Positions 10,101 through 17,634 of a stretch of DNA of 48,265 nt are shown here, piece by piece. The translations under genes were made by a program, and so were the position numbers. The notes under the pieces were generated by a model. It saw only the letters and a list, made by a program, of their open reading frames with translations, ran no database searches and had not been told where the DNA came from. The DNA comes from Comamonas sp. Lineage in GTDB: Bacteria > Pseudomonadota > Gammaproteobacteria > Burkholderiales > Burkholderiaceae_C. Every line of letters starts with the position of its first letter. The stretch's first letter is position 1. The stretch is from NCBI GenBank assembly GCA_031277805.1, contig JAITLR010000008.1, forward strand, positions 1-48,265. The letters are read 5' to 3'.

Positions 10101-10371
10101 CCGCATAGGGCACCTCCTGCAAGGTGCGCTCTATCTTATCCGTCACCTGCTGGGCCACCTGCTCGGCCGTGGCGCCCGGCCAGTAGGTACGGATGACCAT
10201 GGCTCGGAAGGTGAACGGCGGATCTTCATCCTGTCCTAGCTGGAAATAGGCCGCAAAGCCCAGCAGCATGAGCACGACCATGAAGTAGCGTGTCAGCGCC
10301 ACATGATCGAGTGCCCAGCGTGAGAGATTGAAATGCGCGCCGCCTCCCGGTTTGTGTCCGCTGGCGCTCAT
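7165..10371 (-). CDS. RND efflux transporter, inner-membrane permease subunit
   Basis: 1068 residues, full length for the AcrB/HAE superfamily. Such trimeric proton antiporters export drugs, dyes or other small molecules from the periplasm through an outer-membrane channel. Visible: the first membrane segment (about 28-45), a large porter loop, a central bundle with the proton-relay motif LLVDDAIIAVEMM, a second porter domain, and a last membrane bundle containing MGMIQRNSVILID. It overlaps its adaptor gene by 4 nt (ATGA), so translation is probably coupled. Substrate is not predictable here. No TolC-like outer-membrane gene or local repressor is adjacent. The protein belongs to the branch with a separate lipoprotein adaptor and a shorter N-terminus than AcrB. 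Confidence 0.93.
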   Translation of the reverse strand: MSASGHKPGGGAHFNLSRWALDHVALTRYFMVVLMLLGFAAYFQLGQDEDPPFTFRAMVIRTYWPGATAEQVAQQVTDKIERTLQEVPYADKISSYSKPGESQVIFQLKDTSPAKEVPQLWYTVRKKVGDMRYTLPQGVQGPFFNDDFGDVYGVIYALQAEGFSNAELKVLADDVRQQLLRVPDVAKVEQFGVQDEKVYVELSQRATQMGLNLKQVLDQLNQQNAVTSAGTLQTPAETLVLRVQGQFNDLAQLREMPIRGPSGAQIRLGDIAEIHRGYADPANVKVRFQGEGTIALGVSMVKGGDIIALGKALKQTTDRISKSLPVGVMLKNMQDQPKAVADSVSEFVQVLIEAVVVVLAVSFISLGLHKREGQQPLWKRWYIDPRPGLVVGITIPLVLAATFLAMWYWNIGLHKVSLGSLIIALGLLVDDAIIAVEMMVRKMEEGYDKYRAATFAYEITAKPMLTGTLITATGFLPIGMAKSMTGEYTFAIFAVTVIALVLSWFASVYFVPYLGTLLLKKPPHAAKLPPEVASGEVSAEEVGINIDSSEHELFNTPFYNRFRTMVNWCVKHRWLTIAATVLIFALGLAGMGRVQQQFFPDSSRPEVLVDIWFPEGTALRANEDVTLRVEQRFLKLEGVETVSEWIGSGVPRFYLPLDQVFPQNNVSQFIIVAKDLKAREEIRKRLPALMAEEFPEVRARVKLLPNGPPVPYPVQFRIMGTDAAKLRSYADDVKKLMQDNANMRGVNDNWNESIKVIRLQVDQDKARALGVTSQSIADATSMQFSGTTVGQYREGDKLIDIVMRPPKQDRDAISDIADVYVTTSGGQSIPLTQIAKPVMVWEPGVMWREKRNFAITVQGDVREGLQGATVTNELLPALRKMEEGWHAAGDTAYRIEVAGAVEESSKGSGAIVAGIPVLLFITFTLLMLQLRSVSRSLLVFITGPLGIPGVAAALLLLNRPFGFVALLGVVALMGMIQRNSVILIDQIEAGRARGIPAWEAIVEAAVHRLRPIVLTAAAAVLAMIPLSRSVFWGPMAVAIMGGLIVATFLTLLALPAMYAAAFRIRQPQ

Positions 10372-11624
10372 TTGCCACCCTCCGCGGCCGCAGGCGCTAC
10401 GCCTTCTGTAGCCGCTGGCGCTCTACCCTCCTGCATTTGAGGCTGATTCGATGCAGATTTCTCTTGCGACTTGGCATATTTGTCGCGATAGACGGTGACC
10501 TTTTGCCCCTGGTTGAGCACATGCACGCCAGTCGCCACAATCTGCATACCCGGCTTGAGGCCCGAGGCAATCACCGCCTCGTTGCCATCCGCCGTGGCCA
10601 CCTGCACGCTTTGCAACTGCACGGTGCTGCTTGCAGGATCGAACAGCCATACCGCCGTGCCCTGGCCGCCACCGCCATCCTGGCGCAATGCCGTGGTGGG
10701 CAGCTTGATGACATTGCCGCCCACGGCCGTGTTGGCCACACTCATGCCTTCGGGGACGACGCGCACGGTAGCCCCCAGCGCGGGCAGATCCGTTCCCTGC
10801 AGCGCGGCCTTGATCTGATAGGTGCGCGTGGCAGGGTCGGCACTGGCCGCAACTTCACGCACCAGGCCGCGCACCACCAGGCTTTCGTCAGACCAGGGCT
10901 TGACCTGCACGCTCTGGCCCATGCGGATGGAGGCGCGACGATCTTCAGGCACGGCAAACACCGCATCGCGCGCACCATCCTGCGCAATGCGCACCACCGG
11001 CGTGCCTGCAGCCACGACCTGGCCGGGTTCGGCATCCACACTGGTAATCACGCCGTCCACATCGGCCAGCAACTGGGTGTAGTTCTCCTGATTGGACTGG
11101 CTGGACAGCTGGGCCTTGGCCTGATCCAGCGATGCCTGCGCCGCCTTCAGATTGGCCTCGTAGCGCTCCATCTCTGCAGCGCTGATGAAGTTCTGGGCTC
11201 GCAAGGCACGAAAACGCTGCGCATTGGCCTGTGCCAGATCACGCTGGGTCGTGGCCGAAGTGACCTGTGCACGCGCCGCATCTGCGCTGAGCTGGTAGTC
11301 CCGCGCATCCAGACGCGCCAGCACCTGGCCGGCCTTCACGCGCTGGCCCAGCTCCACCTCGCGCTTGATGATCTTGCCGGCGACACGAAAGCCCAGTCGC
11401 GACTCCACTCTGGCGCGTACATCACCAGCGAATTCCTGCGCCGCCTCGATCTTTCCCTCACCCACGGTCAGCAGCTTGACGGCACGCACCGGTTCGGGCA
11501 AAGCCTCCTTCTTGGAGCAGGCCGACAGCATGGCAGCGGCAGCCACCACGGATAAGGCCAGCAAGGATCTGGCAGACCGGCCGCGCAGGCCTGCAGCAAA
11601 ACGATGGGAAGACGAAACAGCCAT
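10368..11624 (-). CDS. RND efflux periplasmic adaptor lipoprotein (membrane fusion protein)
   Basis: 418 residues. The adaptor joins the RND permease to an outer-membrane channel. A lipoprotein signal is visible: basic N-terminus, hydrophobic stretch at about 20-34, and lipobox LSAC with Cys36. Then come a lipoyl/barrel-sandwich half (GFRVAGKI, GQRVKAGQVLARLD), an alpha-helical hairpin rich in Ala and Gln at about 105-170, the second lipoyl half (DGVITSVDAEPGQVV), and beta-barrel and membrane-proximal domains. The C-terminal tail is low complexity (Ala, Glu, Gly). No clear ribosome-binding site precedes the ATG. Its upstream region contains a 76-bp repeat element. Confidence 0.92.
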   Translation of the reverse strand: MAVSSSHRFAAGLRGRSARSLLALSVVAAAAMLSACSKKEALPEPVRAVKLLTVGEGKIEAAQEFAGDVRARVESRLGFRVAGKIIKREVELGQRVKAGQVLARLDARDYQLSADAARAQVTSATTQRDLAQANAQRFRALRAQNFISAAEMERYEANLKAAQASLDQAKAQLSSQSNQENYTQLLADVDGVITSVDAEPGQVVAAGTPVVRIAQDGARDAVFAVPEDRRASIRMGQSVQVKPWSDESLVVRGLVREVAASADPATRTYQIKAALQGTDLPALGATVRVVPEGMSVANTAVGGNVIKLPTTALRQDGGGGQGTAVWLFDPASSTVQLQSVQVATADGNEAVIASGLKPGMQIVATGVHVLNQGQKVTVYRDKYAKSQEKSASNQPQMQEGRAPAATEGVAPAAAEGGK

Positions 11625-11651
11625 GGTGTTCTGGGCTTGTAGAAATAAAAC

Positions 11652-11727
11652 GACTTACGCAAATCCGGTTCAGACGAGAGCTTCGCCCCGAGGAAACAGT
11701 CCGGGCGCACCTCGGGCTTGGTAAGTC
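11652..11727. repeat. 76-bp element, copy A
   Basis: It is bounded by the inverted 7-mers GACTTAC and GTAAGTC. It aligns without gaps to copy B at 12856-12931, identical at about 51 of 76 positions and best conserved in the first 21 bases. It sits between the divergent efflux adaptor and hpnC. Its nature is unknown; it is too short to code for a transposase. Confidence 0.7.
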
Positions 11728-11857
11728 CTTAAAAGAAAGCGCAGCCACCGAATAGGCGGCTGCACCCAAGACAGACGCGATTGTGCACGCTCGTGCGATT
11801 TTTCGTACATTTTTCGCCGAGCCTCAAGCACAAGCACCACAGTTCACAATACGGCCC

Positions 11858-12760
11858 GTGAACGATCAGCACCCTGCCACCTCAGCCACTGCACAAGCAC
11901 CTGTGCAAACGCCCTCGATTACGCATTACGAGAACTTCCCCGTGGCCTCCTGGCTGTGCCCGCCAAGGCTGCGTGCGCCCATTGCGGCGATCTACCACTT
12001 TGCCCGCACGGCAGACGATATTGCCGACGAGGGCGACTTCAGCGCCGAGCAGCGCCTGGAACGGCTGCAGCGCTATGGCCACGACCTGCAGCAGCTGGGC
12101 CAGGCTGGCGAGGCCGACATGCTGGCACGCAGCGAATGGCCCCGGGTCTTTGCACCGCTGGCCGCACAGATGCAGACCCATCAGTTGCCCAAGCCGCTGC
12201 TGGCCGACCTGCTCAGCGCCTTCGAGCAGGATGTGCGCATGACCGCCAGCCAGACGCCTTATGCCGACATGGCCCAGTTGCTCGACTATTGCCGCCGCTC
12301 GGCCAGCCCCGTGGGCCGGCTGCTGCTGCACCTGTATGGCGTGGGCCACGCCGGGGCACTGGCCCAGAGCGACGCCATCTGCACCGCCCTGCAGCTGATC
12401 AACTTCTGGCAGGACCTGAGCCAGGATCTGCCGCGCCAGCGTCACTATCTGCCCGATGCCGATCTAGCCCGCCACGGCATTGCGCGCAGCGCTATCAAAG
12501 CTCATGCCTCTGCGCTGACGCCGGCGCTGCAAAACCTGCTGGCCGAACTGCACCAGCAGGCCCGCGAACTGATGGGACAAGGCGCCCCGTTGGTGCACCA
12601 GTTGCCGGGCCGCGCAGGCTGGGAGCTGCGTCTGGTCGTTCAGGGCGGACTGCGGGTGCTGGAGCACCTGGAATCCATGCAGGGGCGTAACCTGTACCAG
12701 CGCATCAAGCTACGCAAAAAGGAGCTGCCAGCGCTGATCTGGCGTTCAATTCGGATGTAA
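11858..12760 (+). CDS. hpnC: Squalene synthase HpnC (hydroxysqualene-forming branch)
   Basis: 300 residues from GTG 11858; a longer frame begins at GTG 11783. I prefer 11858 because CACAAT lies 7 nt before it, as in other probable leaderless genes here, but the choice is open. HpnC, with HpnD and HpnE, converts farnesyl diphosphate to squalene: HpnD makes presqualene diphosphate, HpnC turns it into hydroxysqualene and HpnE reduces that. Seen: HYENFPVASW near the N-terminus, first Asp-rich motif DDIADE at about 53, and second motif FWQDLSQD. It is separated from hpnD by a 223-nt gap that contains two repeat elements. Confidence 0.9.
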   Translation: MNDQHPATSATAQAPVQTPSITHYENFPVASWLCPPRLRAPIAAIYHFARTADDIADEGDFSAEQRLERLQRYGHDLQQLGQAGEADMLARSEWPRVFAPLAAQMQTHQLPKPLLADLLSAFEQDVRMTASQTPYADMAQLLDYCRRSASPVGRLLLHLYGVGHAGALAQSDAICTALQLINFWQDLSQDLPRQRHYLPDADLARHGIARSAIKAHASALTPALQNLLAELHQQARELMGQGAPLVHQLPGRAGWELRLVVQGGLRVLEHLESMQGRNLYQRIKLRKKELPALIWRSIRM

Positions 12761-12765
12761 ACATT

Positions 12766-12805
12766 CCTGTTTCTATTGACTGTCAAGCGCCAGAAGCTAT
12801 CAAAA
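12766..12805 (-). repeat. GCGCTTG-type dispersed hairpin element, copy 1
   Basis: Minus-strand sequence reads TTTGATAGCTTCTGGCGCTT then GACAGTCAATAG. It matches the family also found near 20575, 26762, 31150, 32779 and 39046. It lies directly after hpnC. Confidence 0.55.
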
Positions 12806-12855
12806 TGGATGGTGCTCGTCGCGGCAACAGCACAACGCTGACGCAATTCACTCAC

Positions 12856-12931
12856 GACTTACACAAATCAGGTTCAAGCAAGACATTTCCCCTATGGAAA
12901 CGCTCCTTGAGCATCCTTGTTTGCGTAAGTC
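12856..12931. repeat. 76-bp element, copy B
   Basis: It has the same length and orientation as copy A, with longer inverted ends (GACTTACACAAA against TTTGCGTAAGTC, one mismatch). It ends 52 nt before the hpnD start. With copy A it brackets hpnC. Confidence 0.7.
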
Positions 12932-12983
12932 CTATCACTGTTGCGTCGGCCGGGCGTCTGCGCCATGGGACAATCATGCCCCT

Positions 12984-13832
12984 ATGAATCCGGATCAGTA
13001 CGTCCAAGACAAGGCCGCGTCCTCGGGCAGCAGCTTCTACTACGCCTTCCTCTTTTTGCCGCAGGAGCGCCGCGCCGCCATCACGGCTTTCTATGCGTTC
13101 TGCCGCGAAGTGGACGACGTGGTCGACGAGGTCTCGGACCCCGGCGTTGCCGCCACCAAGCTGGCCTGGTGGAAGACCGAGGTGCACAAGGCCTTTTCCA
13201 GCCCTGCCGGTCAGTCCGCCCATCCCGTCATGCAGGCACTGATGCCTCACACCAAGACCTATGGCATCGAAGAGCGTCATCTGCAGGCTGTCATCGAAGG
13301 CTGCCAGATGGACCTGGAACAGACCCGCTATCTGGACTATGCGGGCCTGCAACGCTACTGCCACCTGGTCGCCGGCATCGTTGGCGAAGTGGCAGCGCGC
13401 ATCTTCGGCCAGACCGACGAGCGCACCACCGAATACGCCCACACCCTGGGTCAGGCCCTGCAGCTCACCAACATCATCCGTGACGTGGGCGAAGACGCCA
13501 TGCGCGGCCGCATCTATCTGCCCATCAGCGAGCTGCAGCAATTCGATGTCAAGGCCCATGAGATCAACAAGCGCGAGTACTCGGACCGCTTCACGGCTCT
13601 GATGCGCTTTCAGGCCGAGCGCGCCCACGGCCTCTACGACAAGGCCCTGGCCCTGCTGCCCGACGCCGACCGCCGCGCGCAAAAGCCCGGCCTGATGATG
13701 GCCAGCATCTACCGCACCCTGCTGCGCGAGATCGAGTCCGAGAACTTCCAGGTACTGCACCAGCGCATCAGCCTCACACCGCTGCGCAAGCTCTGGCGCG
13801 TGTGGAAGATGCAGGCCCTGGGCCGCATGTAA
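12984..13832 (+). CDS. hpnD: Presqualene diphosphate synthase HpnD
   Basis: 282 residues from the ATG at 12984 (MNPDQYVQDK), the usual HpnD length; 30 upstream codons of open frame are not family-like and partly lie in the 76-bp element. It condenses two farnesyl diphosphates to presqualene diphosphate in the cytoplasm or at the membrane. Visible: FYYAFLFLP, first Asp-rich motif DDVVDE, YCHLVAGIVGE, and second motif IIRDVGEDAMRGRIYLP. GACAAT lies 9 nt before the ATG and there is no ribosome-binding site, so the message may be leaderless. It is followed 68 nt later by an unrecognised gene and then hpnE. Confidence 0.94.
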   Translation: MNPDQYVQDKAASSGSSFYYAFLFLPQERRAAITAFYAFCREVDDVVDEVSDPGVAATKLAWWKTEVHKAFSSPAGQSAHPVMQALMPHTKTYGIEERHLQAVIEGCQMDLEQTRYLDYAGLQRYCHLVAGIVGEVAARIFGQTDERTTEYAHTLGQALQLTNIIRDVGEDAMRGRIYLPISELQQFDVKAHEINKREYSDRFTALMRFQAERAHGLYDKALALLPDADRRAQKPGLMMASIYRTLLREIESENFQVLHQRISLTPLRKLWRVWKMQALGRM

Positions 13833-13900
13833 TTGGCAGACGGCACCGCCGGCTGGCGTGGCGTTATGGGCGGCCCGCAACAGACTGCTACAGTGCCCGC

Positions 13901-14698
13901 ATGAGCCGCGCCCACCATCACGATCATCGCCACCGCACCGTTCGGACGCTTTTCCTGGCTCTTGTCTGCGCCTGGGGAATCGGCGCAGCCTCGCCCGGCT
14001 ACGCTTTTTGGGGCTTGCTGGGCAAGGCTGGCAAAGCAGCCGCTGCGGCAGGCAAGGCCGCCGAAGTTGGTGGAGAAGCCGCTGGCGTGGCCAGCAAGGC
14101 CGGGAAAGCGGCAAAAGCGGCCGAGGCCGCCGACGCTGCCAGAGCTGCGGGAAAGACTGCCGCAGTTGGTGCCGTTGCGGCTGGAGGAACGGAACTGACA
14201 GCCGCAGCCACCAAGAGAGGCATCACATTTGCGGCTGACGATGCAGCCCACCTGACTGGCAAGGCGCCACTTATGGCAAGCGACACAGCCATGATGGCCG
14301 CCACACCGCCTGAAGTCGCCCGCTATCTGACCCGTCCAGCCCAGGCATTGAGCAATGCAGACAGCACGCAAATGCTCAGTCTCTACCAGCAGATGATGCG
14401 GCAGGCCGGCAAGACGGGTGACTTCACCAGCGTGGAGCGCATGCCATCGCTTCATGCATCAAAACAGCTCGAAACCCATACAGCTCAAGCGACAACAGCT
14501 ACCACGGCTGTCTCCAAAGGCCAGCTCCCCTCGGCAGAACTGAGCTTTCACGCGCTGCGCCTGCTCTCGCATGCAGCCAATAGCTCGCACAACAGCGGAG
14601 CTTTGCGCGAGTTGCAGAGCTATTGCAAAAACAAGCCGCCCGCCACTTGGCAGGTGGAGCACGCCGATTTGTGCGGCAACGTCCCTCAGCCTCGATGA
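13901..14698 (+). CDS. Unrecognised secreted protein, translationally coupled to hpnE
   Basis: 265 residues from ATG 13901, chosen because it gives a clean signal peptide and has TACAGT 6 nt upstream; the open frame reaches back to 13802 inside hpnD. I do not recognise the family. Seen: a His-rich N-terminus (HHHDHRHR, 5-12), a hydrophobic signal segment (about 16-35, likely cut after GYA), then roughly 65 residues of Gly/Ala/Lys repeats resembling a glycine zipper or amphipathic helix. A more normal C-terminal half follows, with two cysteines (SYCKN and DLCGN) that could form a disulfide. Its TGA overlaps the hpnE ATG (ATGA), so it is expressed with squalene synthesis. A role in hopanoid or envelope lipid handling is inference only. 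Confidence 0.75.
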   Translation: MSRAHHHDHRHRTVRTLFLALVCAWGIGAASPGYAFWGLLGKAGKAAAAAGKAAEVGGEAAGVASKAGKAAKAAEAADAARAAGKTAAVGAVAAGGTELTAAATKRGITFAADDAAHLTGKAPLMASDTAMMAATPPEVARYLTRPAQALSNADSTQMLSLYQQMMRQAGKTGDFTSVERMPSLHASKQLETHTAQATTATTAVSKGQLPSAELSFHALRLLSHAANSSHNSGALRELQSYCKNKPPATWQVEHADLCGNVPQPR

Positions 14699-16053
14699 AG
14701 ATTGCGATTATTGGAGGTGGCTGGGCCGGCATGGCCGCGGCCGTGCAACTGGCCCGGCTCGGCCATCAGCCCCAAGTTTTTGAAGCCAGCCGCCACCTGG
14801 GCGGTCGCGCCCGCGCCTTGACGCTGGAGCTGCCGGACGGTGCACAGGTCGAGGCCGACAACGGCCAGCACATTCTGATCGGCGCCTACAGCGAATGCCT
14901 GCAGCTGATGCACGCCATCGGCTTGCAGCCAGATCAGCTGATGCTGCGCAAGCCCTTGACGATGCGCTATGCCGACGGCAGCGGTCTGGCCTTCCCGCAA
15001 CTGCCCGCACCATTGGATGCACTGGTCGGTATTGCCACGGCCCGAGCCTGGTCGCTGGACGAGCGCGCCGCCCTGCTTACCCGCGCCGTGCGCTGGCGAC
15101 TACAGGGGTTTCGCTGCGCAGAAGCTGCCACCGTGGCCGATGTCTGCCAAGGCCTGTCTCGGCGACTGATGGATGAATTCATCGAGCCGCTGTGCGTCTC
15201 CGCCCTCAACCTGCCTGCCGCTCAGGCCAGCGGCAGCGTATTTCTGCGCGTGTTGCAAGACGCACTGTTTGCGGGTACCGGGGGCTCTCACTTTCTCCTG
15301 CCCCGCTGCAGCCTGGGCGAGCTGCTCCCCATGCCCGCCGCGCAGTGGCTGCGCAGCCAGGGCCACGCCGTGCATACCGGCTGTCGAGTACAGGATCTGA
15401 TACCCCAGGGCCCGCAATGGCAGCTGCGTGTGCAGCATGCCGAGCTGCCGCCGCTGCTGGAGCAAAGCCGTTTCGATGCCGTGCTGCTGGCCTGCCCCCC
15501 GCAGGAAGCCTCCCGACTGGCGCTTGCGGCTTCCGAAGACGATCGCCTGCCTGCCAGAGATGGCGTGCACTTTCAGCGTTGGGCCAACGAAGCGCAGGCG
15601 CTGGAGCACACCGCCATCGCCACCGTCTATGCCTATACCCAGCACCGGTTGAGCAAAGACTTGCCCTGGCTGGCCCTTCATCCCGGAAGCCATGCTCCGG
15701 CCCAGTTTGTCTTCGACCGAGGACACCTGCATGCCGCCGATGCCCATCAACAAGGCCTGATGGCCTTTGTCATCAGCGACTGCCGCACGGACCGCCTGAC
15801 GCTGCAGCAGCAAGTGCTGCAGCAGGCCCGCACACAACTGGGCTGGAACGATATCGCCCCCGTGCAGACGGTGATTGAAAAGCGCGCCACCTTTGCCTGT
15901 ACCCCGGCGCTGAAACGCCCTGGTCCGGAGCTGGGCCACGGATTGTGGGCCTGCGGCGACTATCTGGATGGCCCCTACCCCGCCACGCTGGAAGGTGCTG
16001 TACGCAGCGGGGTGGAGGCTGCCCAGGCAATCGTCAATCCGGACCAGAATTGA
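14695..16053 (+). CDS. hpnE: Hydroxysqualene dehydroxylase HpnE
   Basis: 452 residues from the ATG at 14695; the frame is open earlier, but the dinucleotide-binding motif must be near the N-terminus. It is an FAD-dependent amine-oxidase-fold protein that reduces hydroxysqualene to squalene. Seen: MKIAIIGGGWAGM and the following GRA motif (LGGRAR at about 39) of the flavin-binding fold, and a C-terminal flavin motif around ACGDYLDGPYPATLEGAVRS. It starts inside the stop codon of the preceding secreted-protein gene. No squalene-hopene cyclase gene is in the window, so later hopanoid genes must lie elsewhere. Confidence 0.93.
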   Translation: MKIAIIGGGWAGMAAAVQLARLGHQPQVFEASRHLGGRARALTLELPDGAQVEADNGQHILIGAYSECLQLMHAIGLQPDQLMLRKPLTMRYADGSGLAFPQLPAPLDALVGIATARAWSLDERAALLTRAVRWRLQGFRCAEAATVADVCQGLSRRLMDEFIEPLCVSALNLPAAQASGSVFLRVLQDALFAGTGGSHFLLPRCSLGELLPMPAAQWLRSQGHAVHTGCRVQDLIPQGPQWQLRVQHAELPPLLEQSRFDAVLLACPPQEASRLALAASEDDRLPARDGVHFQRWANEAQALEHTAIATVYAYTQHRLSKDLPWLALHPGSHAPAQFVFDRGHLHAADAHQQGLMAFVISDCRTDRLTLQQQVLQQARTQLGWNDIAPVQTVIEKRATFACTPALKRPGPELGHGLWACGDYLDGPYPATLEGAVRSGVEAAQAIVNPDQN

Positions 16054-16229
16054 CCAAGAGCTGGCCCGGAGTGGATGGACCCTGGGGCAAGCCCTATCAG
16101 GGCAATCCTGATGCCAATCTAGTCCTGCCGAACCAGTTTTGACAGCCGTTTGACAGCCACAGTTGCAACCATGCAGCGAGGCGCAAAAAGCATGGCGCCC
16201 GCACAGACTCCAAAGCAAGAAAGACCTGC

Positions 16230-17252
16230 ATGGCAACCATCTTCGAGCAATCCACCAGCGAAGTCCTGAATATCTCGCGCCGCCATCTTTTGCTGGGCGC
16301 TGGCGCGGCGGCCTGCGCCAGCCTGCTGGCTGGGCGTGCACAGGCCGCCGATGACAGCTGGCCCAGCAAGCCCGTACGCTTTGTCGTGCCGTTTGCGCCG
16401 GGCGGCAGCTCCGAAATCGTGGCCCGCTCCACGGCGGCCGAGCTGTCCAGACTGATGGGCCAGAACGTGTTTGTCGAAAACAAGCCCGGCGCTGCCGGCA
16501 ACATCGCCATGCAGGACGTGGCGCGGGTCGATGACCAGCACACCGTCATACTCGGTCATATCGGCACACTGGCCGTCAACCCCTACATCTTCGACAAGCT
16601 GCCCTACGACCCCAAAAAGGACTTTGTACCCGTGAGCCTGCTGGCCAAGGTACCCAGCCTCTATGTGGTGCACCCCGATCTGCCGGTCAAGAATATTGCC
16701 GAGCTGGTGGCCTATGCCAAAAAAAATCCAGGCCGGCTCAGCTACGGCTCGGCCGGCAATGGCAGCGCCGGGCATCTGGCGTTCGAATATCTGAAGATGA
16801 CGGCCGATATCTTCATGCTGCATGTGCCCTATCGCGGTACCGGCCCCATGATGCAGGATCTGCTGTCGGGCCGGCTCGATGCGGCATCGGTCGGCGCGTC
16901 GGCACTGCTGCCCTTCATCAAGGCAGGCAAGGTGCGCTGCATTGCCACAGGTTCCACAGCGCGGCTGCCGCAATTACCCGATGTACCCACCGTGGCCGAG
17001 CAGGGCTTTGCCGGATTTGAAATGACCCAGTGGTACGGCATGCTGGCCCCTTCTTCCATGCCCCGCGCCCATGTGGACAAACTGGCCGCAGCCTGTGCCA
17101 AGGCCGTCAAGGCTCCTGATGCGCTCAAGCGCCTGCAGGGTGATGCAGCCGAGCCCATTGGCGGCACACCCGAGCAATTTGCGCAGTTCATCGCCGTGGA
17201 ACAGGGCCGCTGGCAAAAAGTGCTCAAGCGCGCACAGGTGAAACCGGGCTAA
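16230..17252 (+). CDS. Tripartite tricarboxylate transporter receptor (Bug/TctC family), orphan
   Basis: 340 residues. The family are periplasmic binding proteins for carboxylates and related small acids that serve TctAB-type carriers or sensors. A Tat-like signal is visible (SRRHLLLGAGAAACASLLAG, about 17-36, ending in AQA), followed by family motifs PVRFVVPFAPGGSSE, NKPGAAGNIA and HVPYRGTGPM. Length fits the family once the long leader is allowed for. No TctA/B gene is next to it, so it probably works with a distant carrier, as is common in Burkholderiales. It lies 176 nt after hpnE and probably is its own unit. Confidence 0.9.
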   Translation: MATIFEQSTSEVLNISRRHLLLGAGAAACASLLAGRAQAADDSWPSKPVRFVVPFAPGGSSEIVARSTAAELSRLMGQNVFVENKPGAAGNIAMQDVARVDDQHTVILGHIGTLAVNPYIFDKLPYDPKKDFVPVSLLAKVPSLYVVHPDLPVKNIAELVAYAKKNPGRLSYGSAGNGSAGHLAFEYLKMTADIFMLHVPYRGTGPMMQDLLSGRLDAASVGASALLPFIKAGKVRCIATGSTARLPQLPDVPTVAEQGFAGFEMTQWYGMLAPSSMPRAHVDKLAAACAKAVKAPDALKRLQGDAAEPIGGTPEQFAQFIAVEQGRWQKVLKRAQVKPG

Positions 17253-17315
17253 CCCGCAAAAACTGGCGCACTCGATCAAAGAGACAGCAAGGAAGGGCCG
17301 CCCCGCACCGAAGCT

Positions 17316-17371
17316 GTCGTCCCCCTCCCGCGAAGCGAGAGAGGGGGGAAGCGGCGCAGCCGCTCAGGGGG
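17316..17371. repeat. GC-rich palindromic intergenic repeat, copy 1
   Basis: Contains CCCCCTCCCGCGAAGCGAGA, a G-run arm (GAGGGGGG) and GCGGCGCAGCCGCTCAGG. Related sequences occur at 21740-21817 (inverted) and 32860-32973. It lies between convergent genes, so it may double as a bidirectional terminator. Confidence 0.65.
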
Positions 17372-17374
17372 TAT

Positions 17375-17587
17375 CTATTTCTCCATCCACCACTGAATGA
17401 TGATCTTGGCGATATACCCAATGAAGCCGACGCCCAGCCCCAGAAAGATCACAAAGGTGCCGAACTTGCCAGCCTTGGACTGACGCGCCAGCTGCAAGAT
17501 GATGAACACCATGAACAAGATGAAGGCGCCCACGCCCCAGGTCAGGAAAAAGTGGGCAATCTGCTCTTCCGTATAGCCAAATATCAC
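17375..17587 (-). CDS. Small membrane protein, DUF2788-like
   Basis: 70 residues with a GTG start and an AAGGA ribosome-binding site. Two hydrophobic segments are visible (about 13-33 and 43-65), joined by QSKAGKFGTF, a loop typical of the DUF2788 family as I recall it. Function is unknown; inner-membrane location is inferred. It lies 47 nt downstream of a DUF2189-like gene on the same strand and converges with the orphan receptor gene. Confidence 0.8.
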   Translation of the reverse strand: MIFGYTEEQIAHFFLTWGVGAFILFMVFIILQLARQSKAGKFGTFVIFLGLGVGFIGYIAKIIIQWWMEK

Positions 17588-17634
17588 GACAACCAGGTCC
17601 TTACCGCCTTTGCCAGGCCCTGGTTGGAGCAGAC

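Noticed and set aside
6994..10239. A 1081-codon open frame on the plus strand
   Set aside because: It is the antisense shadow of the RND permease gene; GC-rich codon bias leaves this frame open. The translation is His/Gln/Arg-rich without domains.
11652..12931. hpnC with its two flanking elements as a composite transposon
   Set aside because: The elements encode nothing, are only about two-thirds identical, are in direct orientation, and no target duplication is visible. Left as an open observation instead.
12852..14114. A 420-codon minus-strand frame over hpnD and the next gene
   Set aside because: It lies opposite well-supported genes and reads as low-complexity shadow sequence.
15100..16341. 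A 413-codon minus-strand frame over hpnE
   Set aside because: Antisense to hpnE, with no ribosome-binding site or recognisable domain.
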